Assembly (NCBI RefSeq): GCF_040436345.1
Contig: NC_133233.1
Location: forward strand, 7,947,381 to 8,011,380
Source of the DNA: Pagrus major
Lineage: Eukaryota > Chordata > Actinopteri > Spariformes > Sparidae
Length of the DNA stretch: 64,000 nt
Reading direction: 5' to 3'
Position 1 is the first letter of the stretch, and each line of letters begins with the position of its first letter. The notes under the pieces were generated by a model. It was not told the DNA's origin. It searched no databases and worked only from the letters and a program-made list of their open reading frames with translations. Position numbers and translations under genes: made by a program. This document shows, one piece after another, positions 24,221-35,850 of this stretch.

Positions 24221-26480
24221 TTTGTATTTGTACAGAAAAAAGATATGTTACAGCAGCAAGAGACACCCAGATAGCAGTGGACTGCTAGGTCGGCACATCC
24301 GCTCTACTGTCTCGGCCATGCGAAGAGGATCTGCCCCGCCTACAGGCAGCGCACCGTCTAACAGCGGACTCAGTGCGGGCACGAGGCGGACCCGCACATC
24401 TACGCGCCTTTTTTTGAGGACTATAGAGAGCGGCAGGACAGGAACACAGTAAGTAACCAATGCGAAATATGCTTTATTTGTACTACAGTTGACTACAGCC
24501 AGTAAAATTATAACGTTATCGGTCAAACGTAGTTCTTTGTTTGGTTTCGTCGTTTCTAATTAAGACGTGTGTTATTATGGCGCTTAAAGATAACAAGCCC
24601 ACATTTTCACATTAGCTAGTTACCTGCCCTGATTAGTTTAATTCAGTCACAAGCACATGACGTTATGTATCCTACTTTTTAGCCCTTTAATGTAACCACT
24701 GCAGGCGAAATTAATGCTGACATTATCTAACCTACTCAAACGGGCTGTTGAAGATAGGTAATAATACGCGTTTGGGCAATGTTTTTAGCCAATATGTTCA
24801 CATTTTGGCAAATCGAGGGCATTAAAAGTCTGCTTAATTTGCCATTAACAGCTCAGTTTTGCTATGTAGCCATGGATGTGCGGAGAAGTATTACTTCAAC
24901 TTAAACATGATGATTCATAGTCAAGTCCTGAAGCGTTTTCTCTCTGATTTTAAAGCGGATGTATGGACACAAATATGTGATTGACCTCAGAGATGTCATC
25001 CATCTCTCAGAGTTTAATCACACTGAAAGATGCACTGCGTTTCATGTCTGTACTGTATGAAGGCTTAATTATAACTGAGAGGTTAGCTACAATGACTTTT
25101 CTTTTTAAACTCAGATTTAACTTTTAACTCCAGCTCTGTATAACCAAGTTGCATTTTGCAAATTGCAATATATAGTGATATTTACATTTTCCTCCTTTAT
25201 AGTTTTACAGTCAACTAAATATGTTTGCATCGTGAAGAAAACAAGACATTTGAGGACCACATCTTGGGCTTTGGGAATTACTGATTTAATTTTTTTATTT
25301 TTATTTTTTTACATTTTCTGACATTTTCTAGACCAAACAACTAATCGATTAAACGAAAAAAAATAATCCACAGATTAATGAATGATATAAACAGTTAGTT
25401 GCAGCCTTACTATTTATCAAATTTTGTCAAATTTAATTTTCACAGTAATATCTGCATGTCTGTAAACATCATTTAAAGTTAGGATCCAAGCATTTCTTGA
25501 AATGTGTACCTAAAGTTAGAATGCCAAAGAATAAAATAGTTATTGATTCTATTTAGGGTCGCATTTCATTTTTCCAGTAATACAAGTTCAATGTATTTGC
25601 ATTTTGTAATGACCTCTCTTGAGTAAGGGAAAGTTCCCCAGCTGACTGTTGTGTAGTTTTATCTGACATGAGCCTCACTGATAACTGATGGCTCTCTTAC
25701 AACTGCAGAAGAGTTGTATTATGTTATAAAAAAATAAAAACCCAACTTAAACACCTTTACGGTAAAAGCATTTAACTGAAGAACGACAGGGTGGCTTAAA
25801 GGATAGGCTCCTATTTTTTCAAGTGGTGATTGAATTGAATCTTTATTAATAAAGCCAGACTGCTTATAATAAGTATTTGGGCTTTTATAAAGAAAAGGAG
25901 ATGTTGGGGTGAGCTTTTTTGAACAAGGGATCTGGAATTTGTCTAGAACAAATAAGCCACTTAATGAACGGATCCAAGTCAGATCCGGGCCGGGTGAGCT
26001 GCTTTATGAGCGGATACAGGTAGGGTCTGGGCCAGAGCCGGTCTGGATCCGTGATCCTTATCTGTTCCGGGTCCGTCCCATCATGCAAGTGGACTCTGAT
26101 CCAGATCCACTTTGTTTGCTATCTGGGCAGGCTGAGAGGTAAAAAGATGACTAATGAAGGCATTTCTGTGAACACTAGACCAACACCAATCACTGCATCC
26201 ACTGGAAAGAGGTTGAAGGTCATCGGCCAGTGAACTACCTGACACCTGACGCCATCTTAAAGCAGTGACAGGCTACCATCTCCACCCATATACAAACACC
26301 AAACGCGCAACTCCATCTGCTGATAAAGACCACGAGATGCGACTGAAAAGAAGATTTCTAGTAAGTGGAACTTTATCAGGTTCTATTATCGAGGTCAGTG
26401 ATGGACCTCAAGCTCAACCAAAACATATTATTGTGTTTTGTTCTGTGTGTTGTTGTTGTTGTGTGATCTCATTCTGTTCA
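24221..26480. other. Unassigned sequence with CpG-rich patch and repeat scraps
   Basis: A CpG-rich patch lies at about 24,285-24,430 and ends in a good donor-like sequence (aca|gtaagta at about 24,448). No matching exon was found. Bases about 25,322-25,412 carry the ATCGATTAA-rich end (ttagttgcagcc) of a widespread teleost MITE. About 25,955-26,060 has two diverged copies of a 40-50-base GATCC-rich unit. Otherwise A/T-rich with no gene recognised. Confidence 0.5.
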
Positions 26481-27384
26481 CATGTAAGGACATGCTTTTA
26501 CACATCCAGACAGTTGACATATTGCAAAGCTGCAGCATAACCTCCACTGACCACTAGATGGCACCAATGGTATTTATATGAAGGGCCATGTGGAGGATGT
26601 CATCATACACCTTCCACTGAGGTACAAACCGATTTCACAAATCAAGAACGGTGATGCTTTTGGCAGTTTAACACATGTAAAGTCTGTTTTGGAGAACGCC
26701 TGTTATACTAGAAGAGAATAAAGTAAGTGGGGCGAAGTTATAAGTCAAATGCTGATTCCAAACTACTCCAGGGCATCAACAACAGTAAGAGAATTCATAT
26801 CCACAGTATACTGTAAATATATGTGTCTTTGAAAGAATCTATTTCCTCTGTTCTGCCTGACTTTCTCCTCAGCTGGTTTGTTGTTGTTGTTGTTTTTTAC
26901 TGGATTATGAACATTTAGCAGTGCTCTATGTTTGGAAGGCTGACCTCCTTTGTCATAGTTAGCAGCAACACCGCGGCAGCTGTTTGTGGAGAAGAGAATG
27001 TTAGTCACAAGTTTTTTTCTGAGAACAATCATTAGTTTTGTTGTTTACATGTTTACATGCCAATGTGCCAGAAATATTGTCTTTCAACATGTCATCCTCC
27101 AATCTGGTGGCCACACATTCCATCCTTTTGCATATTGCTTATCACAGCCAACTGTGTTGAGACATTGTGACGTCACTATTGGATGTGTTTGTTCCATTGT
27201 GACATTGTAATTGGATTTTGTTCTACTTGTTGTGATTTTCTGTCATCTCTGCCACATATTTGCTTGTATTTCATTACATGGTTTAGGGGACATCATGCAC
27301 AAAAACTAAAGGGTAATACTACCCTTACAAACAGGAGGCTCTTTGATGAAGAAGAGAAGATAAATGTCTGTCTGTGTGACCCCA

Positions 27385-27466
27385 AAAACAACAACCGAGT
27401 GGTTAAGGCAATGGACTACAAATCCATTGGGGTCTCCCTGCGTAGTTTCTAATCCTGCGGTTGATG
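27385..27466 (+). pseudogene. tRNA-Ser-like pseudogene, copy 1
   Basis: 82 bases, the usual tRNA-Ser length, with the serine-type D arm (ccgagtggttaaggc), anticodon arm atggactacaaatccat and long variable arm. The base triplet in the anticodon position reads ACA where related tRNA-Ser genes have AGA. The B box is ruined (agtttctaatcc instead of ggttcgaatcc) and the acceptor stem does not pair well. Not expected to be functional. Confidence 0.7.
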
Positions 27467-28129
27467 TTGGACACTTTTAACATTGGCATTCAGAAGGGAT
27501 CTGTACTAACAAAGCCTTGACCCTTCAAACAGACAACAAACCATCAAACTGAGTTGTGTGTGCCTCCTCCTGCACAGCCCACAATCAGCACCGACAGGCC
27601 ATTGTCACTCGCCTGCGTTCATATTTGTGTGACCGTACCGTGCACAAAAAAAAGTGGAGGTCTGACTGCAGATGTCATTGGTTTGATTTGCTGTGATGGT
27701 ATTTCATGTTCAGTGTGACTGAAATCATCGTTGACGTATTTGTATGATGACAGAGGCGGATCATGGCCTTGCCCATACGCACATGAATGTTATAACAAAC
27801 GTTGTCCTTTGCATTATACGTCACTAAAACTGAGTTTTTTAAAATCATCGTCTGAAGTGAAGATTTTTCAAAAGCCCGGTTTCTGTGCATCTATAACTTT
27901 ATGATTTATTCTTGTCATCATCTGTTCGGTGTTCAATCAAGTGTTTTGCAGCCTCAGTTCTATATTCAACATTAACGTCACATGTAGTTATAGATATGTT
28001 GAACTGCCTCTTTTCTCTTGTTCTTCCTCCTCCTTTCTCTTTTTTCCCTCCTTATGTTACACACTCTCCTCCCTCTGTATAAACACTGACGTAGACTCCA
28101 GATGTGGCAGACATTCCACACTTTTTCAT

Positions 28130-28201
28130 GCGATGGTGGTATAGTGGTGAGCATAGCTGCCTTCCAAGCAGTTGACCCGGGTTCGATTCCCGGCCATCGC
28201 A
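28130..28201 (+). tRNA. tRNA-Gly(TCC), array copy 1
   Basis: Acceptor stem gcgatgg/ccatcgc pairs fully with discriminator A. Anticodon stem gctgc/gcagt, loop cttccaa, anticodon TCC. A box (tggtatagtgg) and B box (ggttcgattcc) are intact. A run of eight T at 28211-28218 provides a Pol III terminator 10 bases after the gene. It has the consensus sequence shared by seven copies of the array and closely resembles human tRNA-Gly-TCC. Confidence 0.96.
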
Positions 28202-28238
28202 AATGTGAGGTTTTTTTTAAGCTTTATTCATGTCTACT

Positions 28239-30053
28239 TCCTGAACTCCGTACTGCATTAACATCAAGTTCGTGCAGGAAGATGTCAGAGGAGACAGTCT
28301 GCCCATATCTTGGACTAGGGATGTAACGGTTACCGGTGTCACGGTAAACCACGGTAAAATTCCCGACGGTGAAGGTTACCCTTTAAGTTTTAATTACCAT
28401 AGTAACCGCCGTGGTCGATAACCACGGTGTGGAAAACTCGCGAGGTACTTTATCCAAGTCTCCCTACGCAGGCGCAGCGTGCAACGTGCGCTTGTTATGT
28501 AGTGAAGAAGACATGGCGGAGGGAGGACGTGATAGTAGCGGCCCTCAAGGCATTTTTCCGCCTTCAAAGAGAACCAAATCTGAAGTCTGGGCTTATTTTG
28601 GTTATTATGAGAATGCTCAGGGACAGCTGGTCGAGGATGGCAGCCCTATCTGCAGGAGCTGCAAGAAGAAAGTTGTTGCGAGGGGCAGCAACACATCCAA
28701 TTTACTTACTCATTTGCGCGACCATCACCCTCAACTGTTAAGCGAATGCAAGGTAAATTAACCTTAAGCTCAGGTGAATGATGTGTGTATGTCGAGTTTT
28801 CTCTGTCTAATTTGCTGTTGTCACTAATGTAAACTGACCGGATAGTGGTATAACTGAACGAAGTTGATCCGTGATTTGACACGTTATCTGAACCGCTTAT
28901 TAATTGTAGATTTCACTTTTTAAAGTCGACCTAAAAAATTCCCCAAATATTGATGCAGAGCTGCAGTGAGGAGGATCTGAGACAAACACGTACTGGGTGG
29001 ACTGAGTTAATGAATGCAAACTGACTGAGATGACTGACTTTCATCTCAGCTCCGTTCACCGGAGCAGCGTCTACCTGTGGCTCAGCAGCCATTAGACCAA
29101 TCAGATTGACCGAGTCCATTGACAACAGACGAGCAAGCAGACAGAGACAGACTGCCAATATATATAAGTAATATCAGAAATATATAATACTTGTGGATTA
29201 TTTGTAGATTAGACTATATATAAAGAATAATATAAAATGGTGACTATAACAAGTGTTTAGATAGAGATAAGAGCCAAAATAGAGCGTTCATAATTAATTT
29301 GACAATAATCCTTTTTGTTTTGATCTAAAAAATTATCCAACCTGTTTCTCACAAAAGTGATATGATCTAGATTGTGAGTTTTGTGATCTGTTGGTTGCAC
29401 CCTTGGTATTAAGTAACAATGACAGTAATAATTAATAATGACATTTTCTATTCATTTTTTTCACAGAGAGGGTCTGCTGGCCAATCGAGTGCTACTGCCA
29501 GTACATCTCATTCTACCTCTGTAACGCAGACACATGATAATTTTGGTCACTATTACCGTGGTGTGAAATTTTCATACCGTTACATCCCTATCTTGGACTA
29601 TGCAGTACACATTGAAGAAGACAGAAGACCTACACACACAGATCAATACTTGCTGTTGGCTCTCATCACCCACTGGAGCACAAGCTGGGGGTCATCAGAA
29701 CGCTAAACCATCAGGCTGAGACCGTGCCCACTAAGACAGAGGGGAAGGAGAAGGAACAGAAGCACATCAGGGGAGCACTTAAAACCTGTGGCTACCAGAA
29801 CTGGACCTTTGTCAAAACCTCTAAAAGATCCAGAGCAGACAGAGAGGAGGAGACCAGAAAACGTAACAATGTCATCATTCCTTATGTCACGGGAACATCT
29901 TAGAAACTCAGAAGGATCTTCAAGAAACATCGTATCCAGGTTCACTTCAAACCTACCAACACACTCTGGTAGAAACTTGTCCATCCTAAGGACAAAACAC
30001 CCAGCCATAAACAGAGTAATGTAGTTTATGCTGTTCAATGCAGCCAGGACCTC
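28239..30053 (+). mobile_element. Penelope-like fragment, unit 1, interrupted by a hAT element
   Basis: Starts right after the tRNA 3' flank with INIKFVQEDVRGDSL, then the HIEEDRRPTHTDQYL block, and after a hAT insertion (28316-29590) continues through KTCGYQNWTFVKTSKRSRAD. It carries the 24-nt-shorter variant. It ends at the ccaggac junction with the flank of tRNA copy 2, so the GIY-YIG part is absent. Broken. Confidence 0.8.
28316..29590 (+). mobile_element. Non-autonomous hAT element carrying a BED zinc finger exon
   Basis: Terminal inverted repeats tagggatgtaacggt / accgttacatccc(ta), with a perfect 8-bp target duplication tcttggac at 28308-28315 and 29591-29598. Inside, an ORF starting at 28513 encodes MAEGGRDSSG..., then a BED finger: CRSCKKK ... 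HLRDHHP, ending in a donor gtaaat after SECK. The rest of the transposase is missing; a short trailing exon-like piece starts at about 29,466. Sister units show the empty site (cttggactatgcag at about 34,256-34,269). Confidence 0.88.
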
Positions 30054-30117
30054 TTCCTCCCTCTGTACAAACACTGACGTAGAGTGCTGATGTGGCAGAC
30101 CTCCTGCTGTTATTCAT

Positions 30118-30189
30118 GCGATGGTGGTATAGTGGTGAGCATAGCTGCCTTCCAAGCAGTTGACCCGGGTTCGATTCCCGGCCATCGCA
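30118..30189 (+). tRNA. tRNA-Gly(TCC), array copy 2 (no terminator, flanked by inverted repeats)
   Basis: Identical to copy 1 over 72 nt, anticodon TCC. The 3' side joins directly to the reversed LINE ORF1 fragment with no T4 run for more than 250 bases. A 12-bp perfect inverted repeat (cctgctgttatt at 30103-30114, aataacagcagg at 30194-30205) brackets the gene. Confidence 0.93.
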
Positions 30190-31790
30190 AGGAAATAACA
30201 GCAGGAAATGGAATCCAGTTAATCACAGCAGTGGAAGTAGCTTTATGACAGCCTGTAGGAGACAGTGGACCATGGTAGGGGTATTGAGCCATGGACAGTG
30301 TCAGTACCTGGGTGGGTTGCCACTGTACACTGCAAGAGTAGGTAGAGGAAGAAGGCTCCAGGTGGGGGGCATGGCAGATTAATAGTCAATCATGCGAAGC
30401 AGTGGTCAGAACAACATGCTGGATGTTAGCTGCTAATATTGTGCTACTGAGACTTTTTTGGGGAAGACCGTCGGTCTGGAAGAGGGAAGAACGGTTCCAG
30501 AACAGGTTGAAGTTGTCAATGAAACCATTGTTGTGGATTCTTCAGGTGGACTGGAGCCAGGTGTTCAGACTGAGGATTCTGGAGAAATGCCCAGCTCCAC
30601 GGCCGGGAATTGGCAGAGGTCTGCTGAGCCAAACATCCTTTCCACAGCTGTTTAAGAAGCTGAAGAGGGCATTTTTAGTCAGCTCCGACTGCCGACGAGC
30701 CGTGTCATTGGTTCCGACATGAACTAGAACCCGGTTAATGGATGATGGGAGAGAGCACAGTAGGTCAGGAAGCTTATTCAGGATAACTGGCACCGTGGCT
30801 CCTGGAACGCAGTGTGTGGCTGCGTTGAAAAAGCGAATCTTCCTAGTGATTGAGTCTCCTATGATGAGTGTGGTTGGAGCGAAGAGGGTACGAGGAGACG
30901 ATGGCTGTGGGCTTTCAGTACTCTGTGTCTGAGCAGGGGAGTGCTGTGGCCGTGTAGTAGCTATGTACCTCGGAGAGGTATCGATAGCCGGCTTGGTGTG
31001 AGGAAGAGCACCGGAGCTTCCCTCAGGATCTGGCGCCATGAGGAGGAGGCTTTGGACCTGGATGAGAGCCGCTGTTTCAGGCCCGGGCGAGGAAGGTCGT
31101 CTGGGTCAGCAGGTATCGCCATTGGGCGAAGAGGAGCAGCAGTCGTCGTCATCGGGCGATGAGGAGCCGCAGGGTGGTCATCTGGATGAGCCGGGTTGTC
31201 AGCCGACAGGGCTGCATAGCGGTTTGAGAGGTTCAGGCAAGGCGGAGGAGCAGACCCATCTGGGTCCCTCTTTTGACCGCGGACCAGAACCTCGGTCCAA
31301 GGCAGCTGCTTGGGTGTTGAGCAGGAGGAGAGTTGTGGGCCAGCAGCTGGGTCCCACACAACCGTGTCCCTGAGGATTGCAGTGAGCGAGGTGATCTCTT
31401 TGGATTGTATGGATGCTACATCCATGAAGTTGGATAGCAGTGACTCTTTCTTCTGGAGTTCATCAGAGAGCCGTCGGATATCATCCTTGAGGTCAGAGAT
31501 CTTTTTGTTTGCTTGCTGTAGGAGTTCACAATCCACACCGGGCATGGTTAGCAATGTTGTTGTGTTTAGCTTAGCCGTGACGCTAACAAGCAACACTGGT
31601 CAGGCGGTTAGACTCTTAGAGCAGTCCAAAAAGTCAGGTGGAAAGAGTGTTGAGAGTATCCTCACTGTTTGTGTGTCTGTTTGTTAAACTGTGGCTGTAC
31701 GCTGCTGAAAATGCCCAAATAATTTGCCGCAACAAAAATTTGGCGCTTGTCTCTCGGTGTGTCGCAGTTTGGTGACGTAGTGATGTAACA
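30190..31790 (-). mobile_element. LINE ORF1 fragment (coiled coil plus SGNH esterase-like), copy A
   Basis: Minus-strand frames: 31596 to 30961 begins near MPGVDCELLQQANKKISDL, a heptad-rich coiled coil, then a Pro/Ala-rich linker. 31039 to 30542, in another frame, gives TTLIIGDSITRKI (SGNH block I, GDS) and VLVHVGTNDTARRQ (GxND block). This is the esterase-bearing ORF1 of teleost L2-like LINEs. A frameshift splits it. The 3' side stops at the tRNA end, with no RT following, which is unusual because LINE copies normally lose their 5' end. Confidence 0.82.
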
Positions 31791-32327
31791 AGCATGTGAT
31801 AACAGTAATTGGTCGACTCATGGTATACATACATGAAAATATGTGTATACGTATCTTTGACTTGTAAATGTGATTGTCATTGGTTTGATTTGCTGTGATG
31901 GTGTTTCATGTTCAGTGTGACTGAAATCCATGTAGACGTATTTGTATGACAGAGGCAGATCATGGCCTTGCCCATATGCACATGACTGTTATAACAAATG
32001 TTGTCCTTTGCATTGTACGTCACTAAAACTGAGGAGTTTCTTAAAATCATCATCTGAAGTGAAGATTTTTCAAAAGCCCGGTTTCTGTGTATCTATGACT
32101 TTATGATTTATTCTTGTCATCATCTGTTCGGTGTTCAATCAAGTTCAGCCTCAGTTCTATATTCAACATTAACGTCACATTTAGTTATAGATATGTTGAA
32201 CTGCCTCTTTTCTCTTGATCTTCCTCCCTCTTTCTCTTTTTTCCCCTCCTCATGTTACACACTCTCCTCCCTCTGTACAAACACTGACGTGGAGTGTTGA
32301 TGTGGCAGACATTCCTCCCTTTTCCAT

Positions 32328-32399
32328 GCGATGGTGGTATAGTGGTGAGCATAGCTGCCTTCCAAGCAGTTGACCCGGGTTCGATTCCCGGCCATCGCA
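32328..32399 (+). tRNA. tRNA-Gly(TCC), array copy 3
   Basis: Identical to the 72-nt consensus, anticodon TCC. Only three T follow closely (gtttctccc). The first run of four or more is TTTTT at 32494-32498, about 95 bases away, so termination would be late. Confidence 0.94.
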
Positions 32400-32434
32400 A
32401 ATGTGAGTTTCTCCCAGCTTTATTCATGTCTACT

Positions 32435-33640
32435 TCCTGAACTCCGTACTGCATTAACATCAAGTTCATGCAGGAAGAGGAGACAGGCTGCCCTTTTTGG
32501 ACTGTGCAGTACACATTGAAGAAGACAGAAGCCTCAACAATAAGGTGTACAGAAAACCTACACATATCAATATAGAGCTGTGCGATATTACGATATATAT
32601 CGTAGTGCGATATAAATATGTCTACCGTAGGATATAACTCTCTGTTGTCTATATCGTAATTTTAACGTGTAGGCTATTTGTTTAGCACTGTTGCTACACT
32701 AACGTTAACGTACACTACGGTTGTGATTTAATACACCGTGTAAAGCACAACTCAACGCCGGAATGACCATTGGATATCCAAATTTTGAGTTCAAAACAAG
32801 TTCATTGTATGAAGGCGAATGTAACTGCAGCAACGCTACTGCTTTGTGGCAGCATTTTTACGTCACCCGCAAGGACTCGTTTACGGCACTGGTCGCTTGG
32901 GAGTAAACAGAGGCAAAGCAGCATGGCGGAGACGGAGGAGAGTGCAATGGAAGACGAAAATAACGTTACTAGTAACGTTACATCAGACGCGGATACAGAA
33001 GCAGAACCCCAAGAAGATTTGGTGCGGGATATATATCGTTATCGGGATATAAAATTAGCTATATCAAGATATAAAATTTTGTCCATATCGCACAGCACTA
33101 CATCAATACTTACTGTTTGACTCTCATCACCCACTGGAGCATAAGCTGGGGGTCATCAGAACAGAGCAGAGTAATGTAGATTATGCTGTTCAATGCAGCC
33201 AGGACTGCACAGATTTGTACATTGGGGAGACAAAACAACCTCTCCATAAACAAATGGCACAACACAGGAGGGCCAACTCCTCAGGTCAAGACTCTGCTGT
33301 CCACTGACATCTGAAGGAGAAAAATCATCCCTTTGAGGACAACAATGTAAACATCTTGGCCAGAGAAGACAGATGGTTTGAAAGAGGAGTAAAAGAATCC
33401 ATCTATGTTAAACTGGAATGACCGTTTTTGAACAGAGGAGGTGGCCTAAGACATTACTTATCACCCACATACAATGCAGTACTGAGTTCCCTCCCCAGAC
33501 AGCTTAACAACCATTCACACCTGGGCTCACCTAGCCTTAGCAACCCACATGAAGGCAGAGACCCACAAGTGACCCTATTGACTCTGAAACTCAGAGCTCA
33601 CAGGTGACCTAAACGACTCTCTCATGAATGCCTTAAAATG
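32435..33640 (+). mobile_element. Penelope-like fragment, unit 3, interrupted by a hAT-like element
   Basis: Belongs to the length variant that keeps the 24 nt encoding part of the SLNIEVYRKP block (as does unit 10). It is interrupted at 32573-33100, lacks a middle portion, and resumes at the GIY-YIG region (LYIGETKQPLHK) and the REDRWFERGVKESIYVKL tail. Broken. Confidence 0.78.
32573..33100. mobile_element. Short non-autonomous hAT-like element (528 bp)
   Basis: Ends tagagctgtgcgatat and atatcgcacagcacta are inverted repeats (15 of 16). Flanked by tatcaata (32565-32572) and catcaata (33101-33108), an 8-bp duplication with one mismatch. Inside is the start of an acidic ORF (MAETEESAMEDENN...). 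Rich in ATATCG motifs. Unit 10 shows the empty site (cagatcaatacttg). Confidence 0.8.
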
Positions 33641-34075
33641 TTTCTCAACACATTTCTTATTACTCTGAAGAAGAAAATGTACAATAAATCTGCATGTGTA
33701 ACATGCAGATTTATTGAGAGACTTTGAGAGGTGGATGAATAGAAAAAATACAACACAACTTTTGGCTTGGGACTGAAAAGTTTAAGGACAGTGATTGAAT
33801 GTAACTAAGTACATTTACTCAAGAACTGTATTTAAGTATCTATAACTATGATTTATTCTTGTCATCATCTGTTAGGTGTTCAATCAAGTGTTTTGCAGAC
33901 TCAGTTCTATATTCAACATTAATGTCACATGTAGTTATAGATATGTTGAACTGCCTCTTTTCTCTTGTTCTTCCTCCTTCTTCCTCTTTTTTCCCCTCAT
34001 GTTACACACTCTCCTCCCTCTGTACTAACACTGACGTAGACTCTAGATGTGGCAGACATTCTCTTTACTTCTTAT

Positions 34076-34147
34076 GCGATGGTGGTATAGTGGTGAGCAT
34101 AGCTGCCTTCCAAGCAGTTGACCGGGGTTCGATTCCCGGCCATCGCA
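34076..34147 (+). tRNA. tRNA-Gly(TCC)-like, array copy 4, T-stem mismatch
   Basis: Anticodon TCC, acceptor and anticodon stems intact. One change from consensus: gene base 49 (34124) is G instead of C, giving a G-G mismatch in the T stem. T6 terminator at 34157-34162. Function uncertain. Confidence 0.8.
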
Positions 34148-34185
34148 TATGTGAGGTTTTTTAAAGCTTTATTCATGTCTACTTC

Positions 34186-35285
34186 CTGAACTCAGTACTG
34201 GATTAACATCAAGTTCGTGCAGGAAGATGTCAGAGGAGACAGTCTGCCCATATCTTGGACTATGCAGTACACATTGAAGAAGACAGAAGACCTACACACA
34301 CAGATCAATACTTGCTGTTCGACTCTCATCACCCACTGGAGTACAAGCTTGGGGTCATCAGAATGGATGGAAGGAGAAGGAACAGAAGCACATCAGGGGA
34401 GCACTTAAAACCTGTGGCTACCAGAACTGGACCTTTGTCAAAACCTCTAAAAGATCCAGAGCAGACAGAGAGGAGGAGACCAGAAAATGTAACAACGTCA
34501 TCATTCCTTATGTCACGGGAACATCTTAGAAACTAAGGAGGATCTTTAATAAACATCTTATCCTGGTTCACTTCAAACCTACCAACACGCTGAGGTAGAA
34601 ACTTGTCCATCCTAAGGACAAAACACCCAGGCATAAACAGAGTAATGTAAATTATGCTGTTCAATGCAGCCAGGACTGCACAGATTTGTACATTTGGGAG
34701 ACAAAACAACCTCTCCATAAACGAATGGCACAACACAGGAGGGCCAACATCTTCAGGTCAAGACTCTGCTGTCCACTGACATATGAAGGAGAAAAATCAT
34801 CCCTTTGAGGACAACAATGTAAACATCTTGGCCAGAGAAGACAGATGGTTTGAAAGAAGAGTAAAAGAATCCATCTATATTAAACTGGAACAACCATTTT
34901 TGAACAGAGGAGGTGGCCTAAGACATTACTTATCACCCACCTACAATGAAGTACTGAGTTTCCTCCCCAGACAGCTTAACAACCATTCACACCTGGGCTC
35001 ACCTAGCCCTAACAACCCACATGGAGGCCGGTTGCGTCAATGACCCACAGGTGGCCCTAACGACTCTGAAACTCAGAGCTCAAACGTGTCCTTAACGACT
35101 CTGTAAGGACACTCCCACACAGAGTTTAAAAGTCTGCAGCTCCCCTCCAGTTAGTTAGAACTGAAGAAGCCTCTTGGATGAGAGCTGACATGTCTTCAAC
35201 AAACTGAAACAAGTCCAGCTGCCTACGATACAGCACTGAGAATTCCTATGACGTGGATGACAGAGAACCTTCATCAACATCATTC
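34186..35285 (+). mobile_element. Penelope-like fragment, unit 4
   Basis: Contains the HIEEDRRPTHTDQYL block (short variant), KTCGYQNWTFVKTSKRSRAD, a GIY-YIG-type region (LYI.ETKQPLHKRMAQH), the REDRWFERRVKESIYIKL tail and the 3' end with gaagaagcctcttggatgag. One of the two longest copies in the array. Broken in several places. Confidence 0.82.
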
Positions 35286-35644
35286 AAAGCCATCCCACTT
35301 GTTCTTAGTGCTTCTTAAATACTCAATAATATTCAATGTGAACTCTGCCTTCAGAGATGCAACCCCATGTGTTATTTATCGGTTATGATGCTGTTGTATA
35401 TATATATGGCACATGCAGATTTTTATAAATGCATTGAACAAATGGATTTTTTAAGAAAACCTACATTTTAAAAAGATAAAGGCCATCATAAATACAACTA
35501 TTGACATAAAATGTTTCTCAACACATTTCTTGTTACTCTGAAGAAGAAAATATGCAATAAATCTGCATGTGTAACAACAGAGAGACTTTGAGAGGTGGAT
35601 GAATAGAAAAAATACAACACAACTTTTGGCATGGGACTGAAAAG

Positions 35645-35850
35645 TTTAAAGACAGTGATGGAATGTAACTAAGTACATTTACACAAGAACTGTATTTAAG
35701 TACAATTTTGAGGTACTTGTACTTTAGTCATGTATTTCCATTTCCTGCTATTTTATACTTCCACTCCACTACATTTTGGAGGCAAATATTTTACTTTTTA
35801 CATTTATTTGATAACTTTAGTGACTAGTTATTTTGTAAATTGCATGCTGC
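35645..35850. repeat. Teleost interspersed repeat (AAGTACATTTAC family)
   Basis: Motifs taactaagtacatttac, ttgaggtacttgtacttta and cttccactccactacatttt are those of a repeat seen widely in fish genomes. A second copy lies at 46,800-47,030, a partial one at 33,795-33,838. No coding capacity. Confidence 0.6.

Noticed and set aside
24192-24452. An 86-codon frame in the CpG-rich patch
   Set aside because: No similarity recognised; kept only as a weak observation on the patch itself.
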